From: Amycolatopsis solani
GTDB lineage: Bacteria; Actinomycetota; Actinomycetes; Mycobacteriales; Pseudonocardiaceae
Assembly (NCBI RefSeq): GCF_033441515.1
Contig: NZ_JAWQJT010000003.1
Coordinates: forward strand, 1,364,001-1,428,000
Length of the DNA stretch: 64,000 bases
Direction of reading: 5' to 3'
The notes under the pieces were generated by a model. The model saw only the letters and a list, made by a program, of their open reading frames with translations. It was not told the origin of the DNA and did no database searches. Every line of letters begins with the position of its first letter. The stretch's first letter is position 1. Positions 16,723 through 24,961 of the stretch are shown piece by piece. The position numbers and the translations under genes are program-made.

Positions 16723-17722
16723 TGAGGGCCTTGATGGGCATCTTGAGCTCGTCCAGCATCTCGAGGTCCGCCGAGGCCGGGCGGCCCAGGTTGGTCAGGT
16801 AGTTGCCGACGATGATCGCGTTGACGCCGCCGAGCATGCCCTGCTCCGCGCCGAGGTCGCCGAGCGTGAGCTCACGGCCGCCGGCGAAGCGCAGCATCGT
16901 GCGCGGCATCGCGAGCCGGAACGCCGCCACCGTGCGCAGGGCGTCCTTGCCCTCGACGATCTCGTAGTTCTCGTACGGTGTGCCGGGCTGCGGGATGAGG
17001 AAGTTCATCGGCACCTCGTGCGGGTTCAGCTCGGCCAGCTGCACCGCGAACTCCGCGCGCTGCTCGACCGTCTCCCCCATGCCGATGATGCCGCCGCAGC
17101 AGACCTCCATGCCCGCCTCGGCCACCATCCGCAGCGTGTCCCAGCGCTCTTCCCACGTGTGCGTGGTGACCACCGCGGGGAAGTGCGAGCGCGCCGTCTC
17201 GAGGTTGTGGTTGTAGCGGTGCACGCCCATCTCGACGAGCTCGTCGACCTGCTCCTGCGTGAGCATGCCGAGCGAGCAGGCGATCTGGATGTCGTTCCCG
17301 TCCGCCCGGATCGCCTTCACGCCTTCGCGCACCTGCGAGAGCAGCCGCTGGTCCGGGCCGCGGACGGCGGCGACGATGCAGAACTCCGTCGCGCCGGTCT
17401 CGGCGGTCTGCCGGGCGGCCTTGACCAGGTTCGGGATGTCGAGCCACGCCGAGCGCACCGGCGTCGGGAAGCGGCCGGACTGGGAGCAGAAGTGGCAGTC
17501 CTCCGGGCAGCCGCCGGTCTTCAGGCTGATGATGCCCTCGACCTCCACCTCGGGCCCGCACCAGCGCATCCGGACCTCGTGCGCGAGCGCGAGCAGGTCG
17601 GGCAGCCGGTCGTCGGGCAGCCGCAGCACCTCGAGGACCTCGGCTTCTCCCAGGCCGGCGCCGGTTTCGAGGACGAGCTCACGGGCGTGGGCGAGGACGT
17701 CGGTGTCCGGAACTGCGGTCAA
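16709..17722 (-). CDS. bioB: Biotin synthase
   Basis: A 337-residue radical SAM enzyme that inserts sulfur into dethiobiotin. The cluster motif C72-PED-C76-HF-C79 binds the [4Fe-4S]-SAM centre. YNHNLETA and the [11 protein letters not shown] segment help form the [2Fe-2S] and substrate sites. The start is a TTG at 17722 with AAGGAG five bases upstream. bsaP overlaps its 3' end. A 72-base gap separates it from bioD on the same strand, so bioD-bioB-bsaP-DUF2567 may be one operon. Confidence 0.97.
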   Translation of the reverse strand: MTAVPDTDVLAHARELVLETGAGLGEAEVLEVLRLPDDRLPDLLALAHEVRMRWCGPEVEVEGIISLKTGGCPEDCHFCSQSGRFPTPVRSAWLDIPNLVKAARQTAETGATEFCIVAAVRGPDQRLLSQVREGVKAIRADGNDIQIACSLGMLTQEQVDELVEMGVHRYNHNLETARSHFPAVVTTHTWEERWDTLRMVAEAGMEVCCGGIIGMGETVEQRAEFAVQLAELNPHEVPMNFLIPQPGTPYENYEIVEGKDALRTVAAFRLAMPRTMLRFAGGRELTLGDLGAEQGMLGGVNAIIVGNYLTNLGRPASADLEMLDELKMPIKALSDSL

Positions 17723-17794
17723 GGCGTCTCCTTGGTCGTGGCGGAAGCGTCCCTCATCGTGCCTGACGGGCCCCTCGGGCGACAGCGACGCAGG

Positions 17795-18517
17795 TCACTT
17801 CCCGGCTGACGCGCAGCCGGCGAACAGCTCGGGGTCGAACTCGCCGCCGAACCACGGCGAGAGCCCGCCCCTGGCCGCGGCCAGGAACTCGTCACGGGAC
17901 GCCGTGCCGAGCCCGGCGGGCAGCACGCCGAGCAGCGGCGCCCCGGCCGCCACCGGCAGGTCTTCGAGGTTGGACAGCGCCGCGAGGTCCGGCTCGGCCG
18001 GCCAGGCGCCGATGATCACGCCGGCGACGGTCAGGCCGCGCTTGCCGGCGACCTCGGCGGTGAGCGCGGTCGCGTTGAGCGTGCCGAGCCCGGCCTCGGC
18101 CACGATGATCACGAGCGAGCCGAGCGACCAGGCGACGTCGGCGAGGCTCGCCCCGGTGGAGTCGAAGCGGACCAGCAGCCCGCCCGCGCCTTCGATCAGA
18201 GTCAGGTCGTGCCCGGTGTCCAGGTCGGACGCCGCCCGCGCGATCTCCCCCGGGTCCAGCGTCGGCAGCCCGCTGCGGCGCGCGGCGGCTTCCGGGGACA
18301 GCGGATCCGGGTAGCGGCGCAGTTCGAGGGTGGTGACGTCACCGGCGAGCCGCCGGACGTCGGCGAGGTCGCCGGGCTCGTCGGGCCGCACCCCGGTCTG
18401 CGCCGGTTTCAGCACCGCGACCCGCTGCCCGCCGTCCGCCGCCAGAGCGGCGATCGCCGCCGTGGTGATCGTTTTGCCGACCCCGGTCCCGGTCCCCGTC
18501 ATCACCAGCATGGTCAC
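17795..18517 (-). CDS. bioD: ATP-dependent dethiobiotin synthetase
   Basis: A 240-residue enzyme that closes the ureido ring of dethiobiotin from DAPA, CO2 and ATP. The P-loop TGTGTGVGKT is at residues 7-16, VLKPAQTGV follows, and LIEGAGGLLV forms the second catalytic loop. The GTG at 18517 follows a TAAGTT element by eight bases, suggesting a leaderless message; an ATG two codons later is possible. BioD uses CO2/bicarbonate, which is relevant to the carbonic anhydrase fusions encoded next door. Confidence 0.95.
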   Translation of the reverse strand: MTMLVMTGTGTGVGKTITTAAIAALAADGGQRVAVLKPAQTGVRPDEPGDLADVRRLAGDVTTLELRRYPDPLSPEAAARRSGLPTLDPGEIARAASDLDTGHDLTLIEGAGGLLVRFDSTGASLADVAWSLGSLVIIVAEAGLGTLNATALTAEVAGKRGLTVAGVIIGAWPAEPDLAALSNLEDLPVAAGAPLLGVLPAGLGTASRDEFLAAARGGLSPWFGGEFDPELFAGCASAGK

Positions 18518-18525
18518 GGACCATC

Positions 18526-18531
18526 AACTTA
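18526..18531 (-). promoter_or_regulatory. -10 element upstream of bioD
   Basis: TAAGTT on the minus strand ends eight bases before the bioD GTG, and no ribosome binding site is seen. It separates bioD transcription from the SulP gene terminated just upstream. Confidence 0.45.
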
Positions 18532-18553
18532 GTGAACCCGGTCCGGGACGCGC

Positions 18554-18589
18554 ACACGCGGGCCGTGCTCGAGCGCACGGCCCGCGTGT
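18554..18589 (-). terminator. Terminator between SulP-CA gene 1 and bioD
   Basis: Perfect 15-base arms (ACACGCGGGCCGTGC and its complement) flank a six-base loop, directly after the first SulP-carbonic anhydrase stop in the direction of transcription. Confidence 0.75.
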
Positions 18590-18592
18590 CGA

Positions 18593-20764
18593 TCAGGCTC
18601 CCGTCACCGCCGCTCCGGCCGGGCGGAACGTGCGCTCGGCCGCGTCGAACAGGTGGACCTGCGCCGTCCCGACCGCGAAGTACATGCCGGTCAGCTGCAG
18701 CTTCCCGGCCGCCTCGGCCGCGGCCACCGACGGGTACTCGCGCAGGTGCTCCAGCTGCTGGAGCACGTTGTGCAGGGCCAGCCGGTCACCCTTCCGCTCC
18801 GGGACCGCGCCCTCCAGCGTGGCCGAACCCAGCCGGTGCGCGCTCGGCTCCGCGTGGCGGAGCCAGACCGACAGCGGTCCCGGCGGCGGGCCGTCGGCCA
18901 GCGCCGCCATCGCGCCGCAGCCCGAGTGGCCGCACACCACGATCTCCTCGACTCCGAGCACGCCGACGGCGTACTCGATGGACGCGTTCATCGACGGGTC
19001 CGCCTGCCCGGGCGGGACGAGGTTGCCGATGTTGCGGATGGTGAACAGGTCGCCGGGGCCGCTGGTGGTGATCAGGTTGGGCACGATCCGGGAGTCGCCG
19101 CAGGTGATGAACAGCGTGCGCGGCCGCTGGCCGTCGGCGAGCCCGGACAGCGTGTCCTTGAGCAGCGGCGCGGCGCGGCGGTGGAACTCGGTGGCACCGT
19201 TGCGGGTCTGCTGCGTGGGGATGCCTTCGGTGGCCTGCCACGCCGACCAGGGCGCGAGCCAGCGCGGCACCGCCCGGCTCGCGTGCAGCCGGGACCGCGT
19301 CGGGCGGCCCGCCTTGCCTTCGCCGAACCACGGGTGGCCGACCTCGTCGACCTCGACCGTGCCGCCGGCGCGCTCGTGGGCCTGCTGCCAGGTGGTGAGG
19401 CTCTCGAACGCGGCGTGGTCGAGGTAGTCGACGACGAGCTCGAGCCGCACCGGGACGCCGGCCGGGATGGTCCCGAGCACCTTCGACAGCCGCGGCACGG
19501 ACAGGAACGTCAGGACGCCTTCGACGACGACGCGCCAGGCGTCCCCTTCGCGCTCGACGTGAATCCCCGACCAGAGCGTGCGGCGCAGCATCAGCACGAG
19601 CGCCAGCCCGATGCCCGCGAGCACGCCGGTGAGCAGGTCGAACACCACGACGCCGGCGAGGGTGAGCAGGTAGACGGGCAGGTCGCCGTGGGCGAGGACG
19701 GTCTTGATGTGGCCCGGGTTGACCAGCTTCGCGCCGACGTGCACCAGCAGGCCGGCCAGCGCGGCCAGGGGGATGCTCTGGATCAGCCCGGCGAGCAGGA
19801 CGACGAACAGCAGCACCCAGACGCCGTGCAGCACCGCCGACGCGCGGGTCTTCGCCCCGGCGGCGACGTTGGTGGAACTGCGGACGATGACGCCGGTGAC
19901 CGGCAGGCCGCCCAGCGCGCCGGAGAGCATGTTGGCCGCGCCCTGGCCGACCAGTTCCCGGTCGAGGTTGGCGCGCCGCCCGGTGTGCATCTTGTCCACC
20001 GCCACGGCCGAAAGCAGGCTTTCGACGCTGGCGATCAGGGCGATGGTGACGACGGCGAGCGCAAATCCGCCCCAGCCGCCGTCGGGCAGCTGCGGGACGA
20101 GCTGGATGTCCAGCAGGTCACCGGGCAGCTCGACGCGCGGCAGCGTCATCCCGAGCAGGACCGACAGGCCGGTGGCGGCGGCGATCGCGGCGAGCGGTCC
20201 CGGCACCTTCCGGACGGCGGACGGCAGCTTCGGCCAGACGAGCAGGATGGCGATGGTGAGCAGGCCGATCACGGCGGCTGAGTCGTGGTGGGCGACGATC
20301 TGGCCGGGCAGCTCGGCGATGTTCTCCACCGCCGAGCTCTGCGCCTTGCCGCCGAGGACGACGTGGAGCTGACCCAGCACGATCGTGACGCCGATGCCGG
20401 CCAGCATGCCGTGCACGATCGCCGGCGAGATGGCCAGCGCGGCGCGCGCGATGCGGCTCAGCCCCAGCAGGATCTGGCAGGCGCCGGCGGCGACGGTGAT
20501 CGCGCAGGTGACGACCCACCCGAACGTCTGGATGGTTTCGGCCATGACGACGGTCAGGCCGGCGGCGGGCCCGCTCACTTGCAGCGCGGAGCCGCCCAGC
20601 GCCCCGGCGACGACGCCACCGACGACGGCGGCGACGAGCCCGGCGGCGACCGGCGCGCCCGAAGCGAGGGCGATGCCCAGGGACAGGGGTACTGCGACGA
20701 GGAAGACGACCAGTGAGGCCGGCAGGTCGTGGCGGAGCACGGCGAGGGGTCTCATGATCACCAT
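18593..20764 (-). CDS. SulP anion transporter fused to beta-carbonic anhydrase (paralogue 1)
   Basis: A 723-residue inner-membrane fusion. Residues 1-385 form the SulP transporter core (about 12-14 membrane segments, SGPAAGLTVV signature). A STAS domain follows at about 395-480, and a beta-carbonic anhydrase at about 520-720. Zinc and catalytic residues are intact: C555, D557 and R559 (CGDSR), H613 and C616 (HSGCG). It is Rv3273-like. Such fusions are proposed to import bicarbonate or sulfate and interconvert CO2 and bicarbonate. Both an ATG at 20764 and one at 20755 are possible; neither has a clear ribosome site. A paralogue lies directly upstream. Confidence 0.9.
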   Translation of the reverse strand: MVIMRPLAVLRHDLPASLVVFLVAVPLSLGIALASGAPVAAGLVAAVVGGVVAGALGGSALQVSGPAAGLTVVMAETIQTFGWVVTCAITVAAGACQILLGLSRIARAALAISPAIVHGMLAGIGVTIVLGQLHVVLGGKAQSSAVENIAELPGQIVAHHDSAAVIGLLTIAILLVWPKLPSAVRKVPGPLAAIAAATGLSVLLGMTLPRVELPGDLLDIQLVPQLPDGGWGGFALAVVTIALIASVESLLSAVAVDKMHTGRRANLDRELVGQGAANMLSGALGGLPVTGVIVRSSTNVAAGAKTRASAVLHGVWVLLFVVLLAGLIQSIPLAALAGLLVHVGAKLVNPGHIKTVLAHGDLPVYLLTLAGVVVFDLLTGVLAGIGLALVLMLRRTLWSGIHVEREGDAWRVVVEGVLTFLSVPRLSKVLGTIPAGVPVRLELVVDYLDHAAFESLTTWQQAHERAGGTVEVDEVGHPWFGEGKAGRPTRSRLHASRAVPRWLAPWSAWQATEGIPTQQTRNGATEFHRRAAPLLKDTLSGLADGQRPRTLFITCGDSRIVPNLITTSGPGDLFTIRNIGNLVPPGQADPSMNASIEYAVGVLGVEEIVVCGHSGCGAMAALADGPPPGPLSVWLRHAEPSAHRLGSATLEGAVPERKGDRLALHNVLQQLEHLREYPSVAAAEAAGKLQLTGMYFAVGTAQVHLFDAAERTFRPAGAAVTGA

Positions 20765-20786
20765 GCAACCGGAAACCGAGTGAAAT

Positions 20787-20798
20787 GTCCGCTATGCA
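20787..20798 (-). promoter_or_regulatory. 12-base motif shared by both SulP-CA upstream regions, copy 1
   Basis: GTCCGCTATGCA (plus-strand reading) lies 23 bases before the first SulP-CA start and recurs exactly at 23244-23255 before the second. It may mark the promoter or a common regulator site. Confidence 0.5.
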
Positions 20799-20851
20799 CC
20801 ACTCGTTCGGGTGAATAATTCGCTGCATTTAGCTCGAATGTCACATATCGG

Positions 20852-20899
20852 ACAAGCCGTTCACAAGCCGTTCACACACTTTGGCCTGTCACGTGACAG
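20852..20899. promoter_or_regulatory. Tandem 11-mers and palindrome upstream of SulP-CA gene 1
   Basis: ACAAGCCGTTC occurs twice in a row (20852-20873), then a perfect 14-base palindrome CTGTCACGTGACAG follows (20886-20899). The stretch is AT-richer than its surroundings. Regulator binding is plausible, but no factor can be named. Confidence 0.45.
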
Positions 20900-20930
20900 T
20901 TGAATTCCGTACTACACAAGGGTTTCCACG

Positions 20931-20972
20931 CTCCCGATGTGACACCGGACGGGCCCGGTGCCACATCGGGAG
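20931..20972 (-). terminator. Terminator after SulP-CA gene 2
   Basis: Arms of 17 bases beginning CTCCCGATGTG pair with one mismatch around a short loop, ten bases after the stop of the second SulP-CA gene on the minus strand. Confidence 0.7.
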
Positions 20973-20981
20973 CGGTCCTCG

Positions 20982-23213
20982 TCAGTGCTCCACAGCGCCG
21001 GCCGGGACGAAGCCGCGAGCCGCATCGTCCAAAAGGGACACCTGCGCGGCGCCGACGTCGAAGTACATGCCGGTGAGCCGGAGCGCGCCGCGCTCGAGCG
21101 CGGCCGCCACCACCGGGTACGCACGCAGGATCTCCAGCTGCTGCACCACGTTCTGCAGCGCGAGCTGGTCGGCCTCGGCGGCCGGCCGCTCGCCGCCGAG
21201 CAGCACCGGCGCTTCGCGGGCGCGGCGCCGGAGCGTCGCTTCGCCGTGGCGGAGCCAGCTGCCGAGCTGCTCGAGCCCGTCCGGGGCCCGGCCGAGCAAC
21301 GCCTTCATCGCGCCGCAGCCGGAGTGCCCGCACACCACGATCTCGGCCACGCCCAGGACGCCGACCGCGTACTCGATCGCGGCGCCGACCGAGGAGTCGT
21401 CGCCGTCCGGCGGCGGCACCAGGTTGCCGATGTTCCGGACCGTGAACAGGTCGCCCGGCCCGCTGGTGGTGATCAGGTTGGGCACGATCCGCGCGTCGCC
21501 GCAGGTGATGAATAGCGTGTGCGGCTGCTGGCCGTGCGCCAGCCCGCTCCACGTGTCCCGCAGCAGTGGCGCGGTGCGGCGCTGGAACTCCGACGCGCCG
21601 CGGCAGAGCAGCGAGCTCGCCGTGCGCTGGGCGGGGAGCACGACGTGCTCGGCCTGCCACTGCGACCACGGCGCGAGCCACCGCGGCACCACGCGCGCGG
21701 CGACGCTGCGGCGCACGGTCGGCTCGCCCGAACTCCCGCGTTCGAACCACGGGTGCCCGATCTCGTCGACCGTCACCGGCCCGGCGTGCGCCTGCTGCCA
21801 GCCGCGCAGGCAGTCGAACGCGGCGTGGTCGAGGTAGTCGACGAGCAGTTCGAGGGTGACCTCGGCGTGCGGCGGCACCCCGGCGAGCACGCGGGTCAGC
21901 CGCGGCACGGACAGGAACGTCAGTGCGCCTTCGATGACGACGCGGTGGCGCTCGCCTTCCCGCTCGACGTGGATGCCGGAGAAGATCATCCGCCGCAGCA
22001 TCAGCGCGAGCGCGAGCAGGACGCCCGCGGCGACACCGGTGAGCAGGTTGACGGCCACCGCGCCGGCGAGCGTGACGACGTACACCGGCAGGTCGCCGTG
22101 CCGCCGGACTTCCTTGAGCCCGTGGACGTTCACGAGCTTCATCCCGACGTACACGAGCAGGGCGGCGAGGGCGGCCAGCGGAATAAGCCGCAGCACGCCG
22201 GTCAGCAACAGGCAGGCGGCGAGGATCCAGACGCAGTGCAGGATCGCCGACAGCCGCGTGCGCGCGCCGGCCTCGTAGTTGGTCATGCTGCGCACGATGA
22301 CGCCGGTGACCGGGAACCCGCCGAGCGCGCCGGCCGCGACGTTCGCCGCGCCCTGCCCGATGAGCTCGCGGTCGAGGTCGGTGCGCGGGCCGCCGCGGAG
22401 CTTGTCGACCGAAACGGCGGACAGCAGGCTTTCCAGGCCGGCGATGAGCGCGATGGTGAGCGCGGCGAGGGCGAACCCGCCCCAGCCGCCGTCCGGCAGC
22501 CGCGGCACGATGTGCAACTCGGGCAGCCCGGCCGGGAGGTCGACGCGCGGCAGCGACATGCCGGTCAGCACGGACAGCCCGGTGGCCAGCGCGACGGCGG
22601 CCAGCGGCGCGGGCACGCGGCGGACGGTTTTCGGCAGCCGCGGCCAGGCGATCAGCACGGCGAGGGTGACGACCCCGATCAGCACGGCCTGGTCGTGGTG
22701 CGCGGCGATCTGCCGCGGCAGCGCGACGACGTTGGCGAGCGCGGAACCCTGCGCCGAGCCGCCGAGCACGACGTGCAGCTGCCCGAGCACGAGCGTGACC
22801 CCGATGCCGGCGAGCAGCCCGTGCACGATGGCAGGCGAAACGGCGAGCGCGGCCCGGGCGGCCCTGGTCAGCCCGAAGAGGATTTGGAGCAGCCCGGCGG
22901 CGACGGTGATCGCGCAGGTGACGGGCCAGCCGTGGGTGGCGATCGTGTCGGCCAGCACCACGGTGAGCGCGGCGGAGGGCCCGCTGACTTGCAGCGGCGA
23001 CCCGCCGAAGAGGCTCGCGACCAGCCCGCCGACGACGGCGGAGATGAGGCCGGAGAGCAGCGGTGCCCCGGCGGCGAAGGCCACACCGAGGGACAGGGGG
23101 ACGGCGACGAGGAAGACGACTATCGACGCGAGGAGGTCGTGCTTGAGGTTCTCCGGAAGACGGGGCTGCTTCGGCGGGCCGGTGTCGTGTTCACCACGAA
23201 CGATCTCGATCAT
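20982..23213 (-). CDS. SulP anion transporter fused to beta-carbonic anhydrase (paralogue 2)
   Basis: A 743-residue paralogue of the gene next to it, with the same order of domains: SulP core (SGPSAALTVV), STAS, then beta-carbonic anhydrase with C571, D573, R575, H630 and C633 intact. The two proteins are similar along their whole length, so this is a tandem duplication, followed by clear divergence in the linker (residues about 500-545). It has its own terminator and an upstream motif shared with its paralogue, so the two can be expressed separately. The transported anion cannot be read from sequence; bicarbonate is suggested by the fusion. Confidence 0.9.
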   Translation of the reverse strand: MIEIVRGEHDTGPPKQPRLPENLKHDLLASIVVFLVAVPLSLGVAFAAGAPLLSGLISAVVGGLVASLFGGSPLQVSGPSAALTVVLADTIATHGWPVTCAITVAAGLLQILFGLTRAARAALAVSPAIVHGLLAGIGVTLVLGQLHVVLGGSAQGSALANVVALPRQIAAHHDQAVLIGVVTLAVLIAWPRLPKTVRRVPAPLAAVALATGLSVLTGMSLPRVDLPAGLPELHIVPRLPDGGWGGFALAALTIALIAGLESLLSAVSVDKLRGGPRTDLDRELIGQGAANVAAGALGGFPVTGVIVRSMTNYEAGARTRLSAILHCVWILAACLLLTGVLRLIPLAALAALLVYVGMKLVNVHGLKEVRRHGDLPVYVVTLAGAVAVNLLTGVAAGVLLALALMLRRMIFSGIHVEREGERHRVVIEGALTFLSVPRLTRVLAGVPPHAEVTLELLVDYLDHAAFDCLRGWQQAHAGPVTVDEIGHPWFERGSSGEPTVRRSVAARVVPRWLAPWSQWQAEHVVLPAQRTASSLLCRGASEFQRRTAPLLRDTWSGLAHGQQPHTLFITCGDARIVPNLITTSGPGDLFTVRNIGNLVPPPDGDDSSVGAAIEYAVGVLGVAEIVVCGHSGCGAMKALLGRAPDGLEQLGSWLRHGEATLRRRAREAPVLLGGERPAAEADQLALQNVVQQLEILRAYPVVAAALERGALRLTGMYFDVGAAQVSLLDDAARGFVPAGAVEH

Positions 23214-23243
23214 GGGGGCAGGATCGCCGAAACGCGGCGAAAA

Positions 23244-23255
23244 GTCCGCTATGCA
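23244..23255 (-). promoter_or_regulatory. 12-base motif shared by both SulP-CA upstream regions, copy 2
   Basis: GTCCGCTATGCA recurs here 31 bases before the second SulP-CA start. Flanking bases differ from copy 1, so the conservation is specific to the motif. Confidence 0.5.
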
Positions 23256-23420
23256 AGGATTTCTCGCGTTTGCTCCGGTACGGATCGGGTCGGTTCATCC
23301 GGCTTTTCCCCCGCGACCGCCCCACCGTTCGCGTGGTGTCGATCTTGGTCGGGTACACAGCGCGACGATGAGAGACCTTCGGGTCTCACTGTGGGCGTGG
23401 TCACACCCGATGTGCTGAAA

Positions 23421-23708
23421 TCACGCCTTTTCCGCCACCGCCAGCATCGCGCGGGTGATCAGTGCGGGGAGCCGCGACCGCTCGGCACCCACCCGGAACG
23501 CCCTTGGGCCACAGGCCTCGCCGCGCTCGCGACCCGCCGGGCAACGCGGCACCTCACGCCTTTTCCGCCCCCGCGAGCACCGCGCGGATGACCAGAGCCG
23601 GCATCGCGCGGACGTCACGCGGCCCGCGTCGCTCGTCGGGCCACGCGGCACCCCACCCGGCCGCCGTCACGCCTTTTCCGCCACCGCCAGCATCGCGCGG
23701 GTGATCAC
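23421..23708 (-). repeat. Three copies of the bioA 3' end
   Basis: The last 42 bases of bioA including its stop (23667-23708, encoding [12 protein letters not shown]) recur at 23554-23595 and 23421-23462. The distal copy differs from the bioA copy at one base; the middle copy has about eight changes. Unit spacing is 113 and 133 bases, and the sequence between copies is not repeated clearly. The gap 23214-23666 has no other gene that I can support. Confidence 0.85.
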
Positions 23709-24944
23709 CGCGAGGTCGGCTTCCGTCGAAACGTACGGGGGCATCGCGTAGACGAGGTCGCGGAACGGGCGCAGCCAAGCGCCGTGCTCGGTGACCACCT
23801 CGGTGGCCACCGCCATGTCGACCGGGTGGTCCAGCTGCAGCACGCCGATGCCGCCGAGGACGCGGACGTCCACCACCGGCGCCAGGTCGCGGGCCGGGGC
23901 GAGGCCGTCCAGCAAGCCTTTCTCCAGGCGGGTCACGTCGGAGCGCCAGGTGCCGTCGGCGAGCAGGCCGAGCGAGGCGTTCGCGACCGCCGAGGCCAGC
24001 GGGTTGCCCATGAACGTCGGGCCGTGCGCGAGGACCGGGAGCGCGCCGCGGGAAATGCCCGCCGCCACCTCCGGGGTGCACAGGGCCGCCGCCATGCTCA
24101 GGTAGCCGCCGGTCAGCGCCTTTCCGACGCACAGCACGTCCGGCGTCACGCCCGCGTGCTCCGCCGCGAAGAGCGCGCCCGTGCGGCCGAAGCCGGTCGC
24201 GATCTCGTCGAAGATCAGCAGCACGTCGTGCGCTTCGGTCAGTTCCCGCAGCGCGCGCAGATAAGCGGGGTGATGGAAGCGCATGCCGCCCGCGCCCTGC
24301 ACGACCGGCTCGACGATCACCGCCGCGAGTTCCCCCGCGTGGCGGGAAATCGACTCGACCAGGGTGTCCACATAGGACTGATCCGGCGGCGCGTCGAACC
24401 CGGACGGCGGGGCGGGCACGAAGACCTGCTCGGGCAGCACCCCGCGCCACAGCGAGTGCATGCCGCCGTCGGGGTCGCACACGCTCATCGGCGTGAACGT
24501 GTCGCCGTGGTAGCCGCCGCGCCAGGTGAGCAGCCGCCGCTTCTCCGGCAGCCCGCGCGAACGCTGGTACTGCAGGCACATCTTCGCCGCGACCTCCACC
24601 GACACCGACCCGGAGTCGCAGAGGAAGACGTGCTCCAGCCCGTCCGGGGTCAGGTCGACCAGCGTCTTCGCCAAGGTGATCGCGGGTTCGTGCGTCAGGC
24701 CGCCGAACATGACGTGGCTCATCCGGCCGGCCTGCTCCGCGAGCGCGGCGTCGAGCACCGGGTGCCGGTAGCCGTGGATGGCCGACCACCACGACGACAT
24801 CCCGTCGACGAGCTCCCGGCCGTCGGCGAGCTTCAGCCGCACGCCGCTCGCCTCGGTCACCAGCAGCGAAGGCACCTTCGCCGGCATCGGCGCGTACGGG
24901 TGCCACACGTGCTGAGCGTCCAAAGCGAGCAGGTCGGTTTCCAT
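23667..24944 (-). CDS. bioA: Adenosylmethionine-8-amino-7-oxononanoate aminotransferase
   Basis: A 425-residue PLP enzyme that makes DAPA from KAPA with SAM as amino donor. Features include HVWHPYAPM at the N-terminus, [10 protein letters not shown] (SAM/KAPA site), [24 protein letters not shown], and the PLP lysine K275 in [11 protein letters not shown]. It starts 17 bases after a P450 stop on the same strand, so the two are probably co-transcribed. Its 3' end is present in three copies downstream. bioF, which makes its substrate, is not in the window. Confidence 0.96.
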   Translation of the reverse strand: METDLLALDAQHVWHPYAPMPAKVPSLLVTEASGVRLKLADGRELVDGMSSWWSAIHGYRHPVLDAALAEQAGRMSHVMFGGLTHEPAITLAKTLVDLTPDGLEHVFLCDSGSVSVEVAAKMCLQYQRSRGLPEKRRLLTWRGGYHGDTFTPMSVCDPDGGMHSLWRGVLPEQVFVPAPPSGFDAPPDQSYVDTLVESISRHAGELAAVIVEPVVQGAGGMRFHHPAYLRALRELTEAHDVLLIFDEIATGFGRTGALFAAEHAGVTPDVLCVGKALTGGYLSMAAALCTPEVAAGISRGALPVLAHGPTFMGNPLASAVANASLGLLADGTWRSDVTRLEKGLLDGLAPARDLAPVVDVRVLGGIGVLQLDHPVDMAVATEVVTEHGAWLRPFRDLVYAMPPYVSTEADLAVITRAMLAVAEKA

Positions 24945-24961
24945 CAGCCGACCCTACGACG

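Noticed and set aside
23554..24906. Long open frame antisense-in-phase with bioA ending in a near-copy of the BioA C-terminus
   Set aside because: It is a shifted frame through bioA. The bioA frame itself carries all catalytic motifs, and the matching end comes from the downstream repeat copy.
17795..24944. bioF hidden between bioA and bioD
   Set aside because: Both long genes there are SulP-carbonic anhydrase fusions. No KAPA synthase motifs occur in any frame I read.
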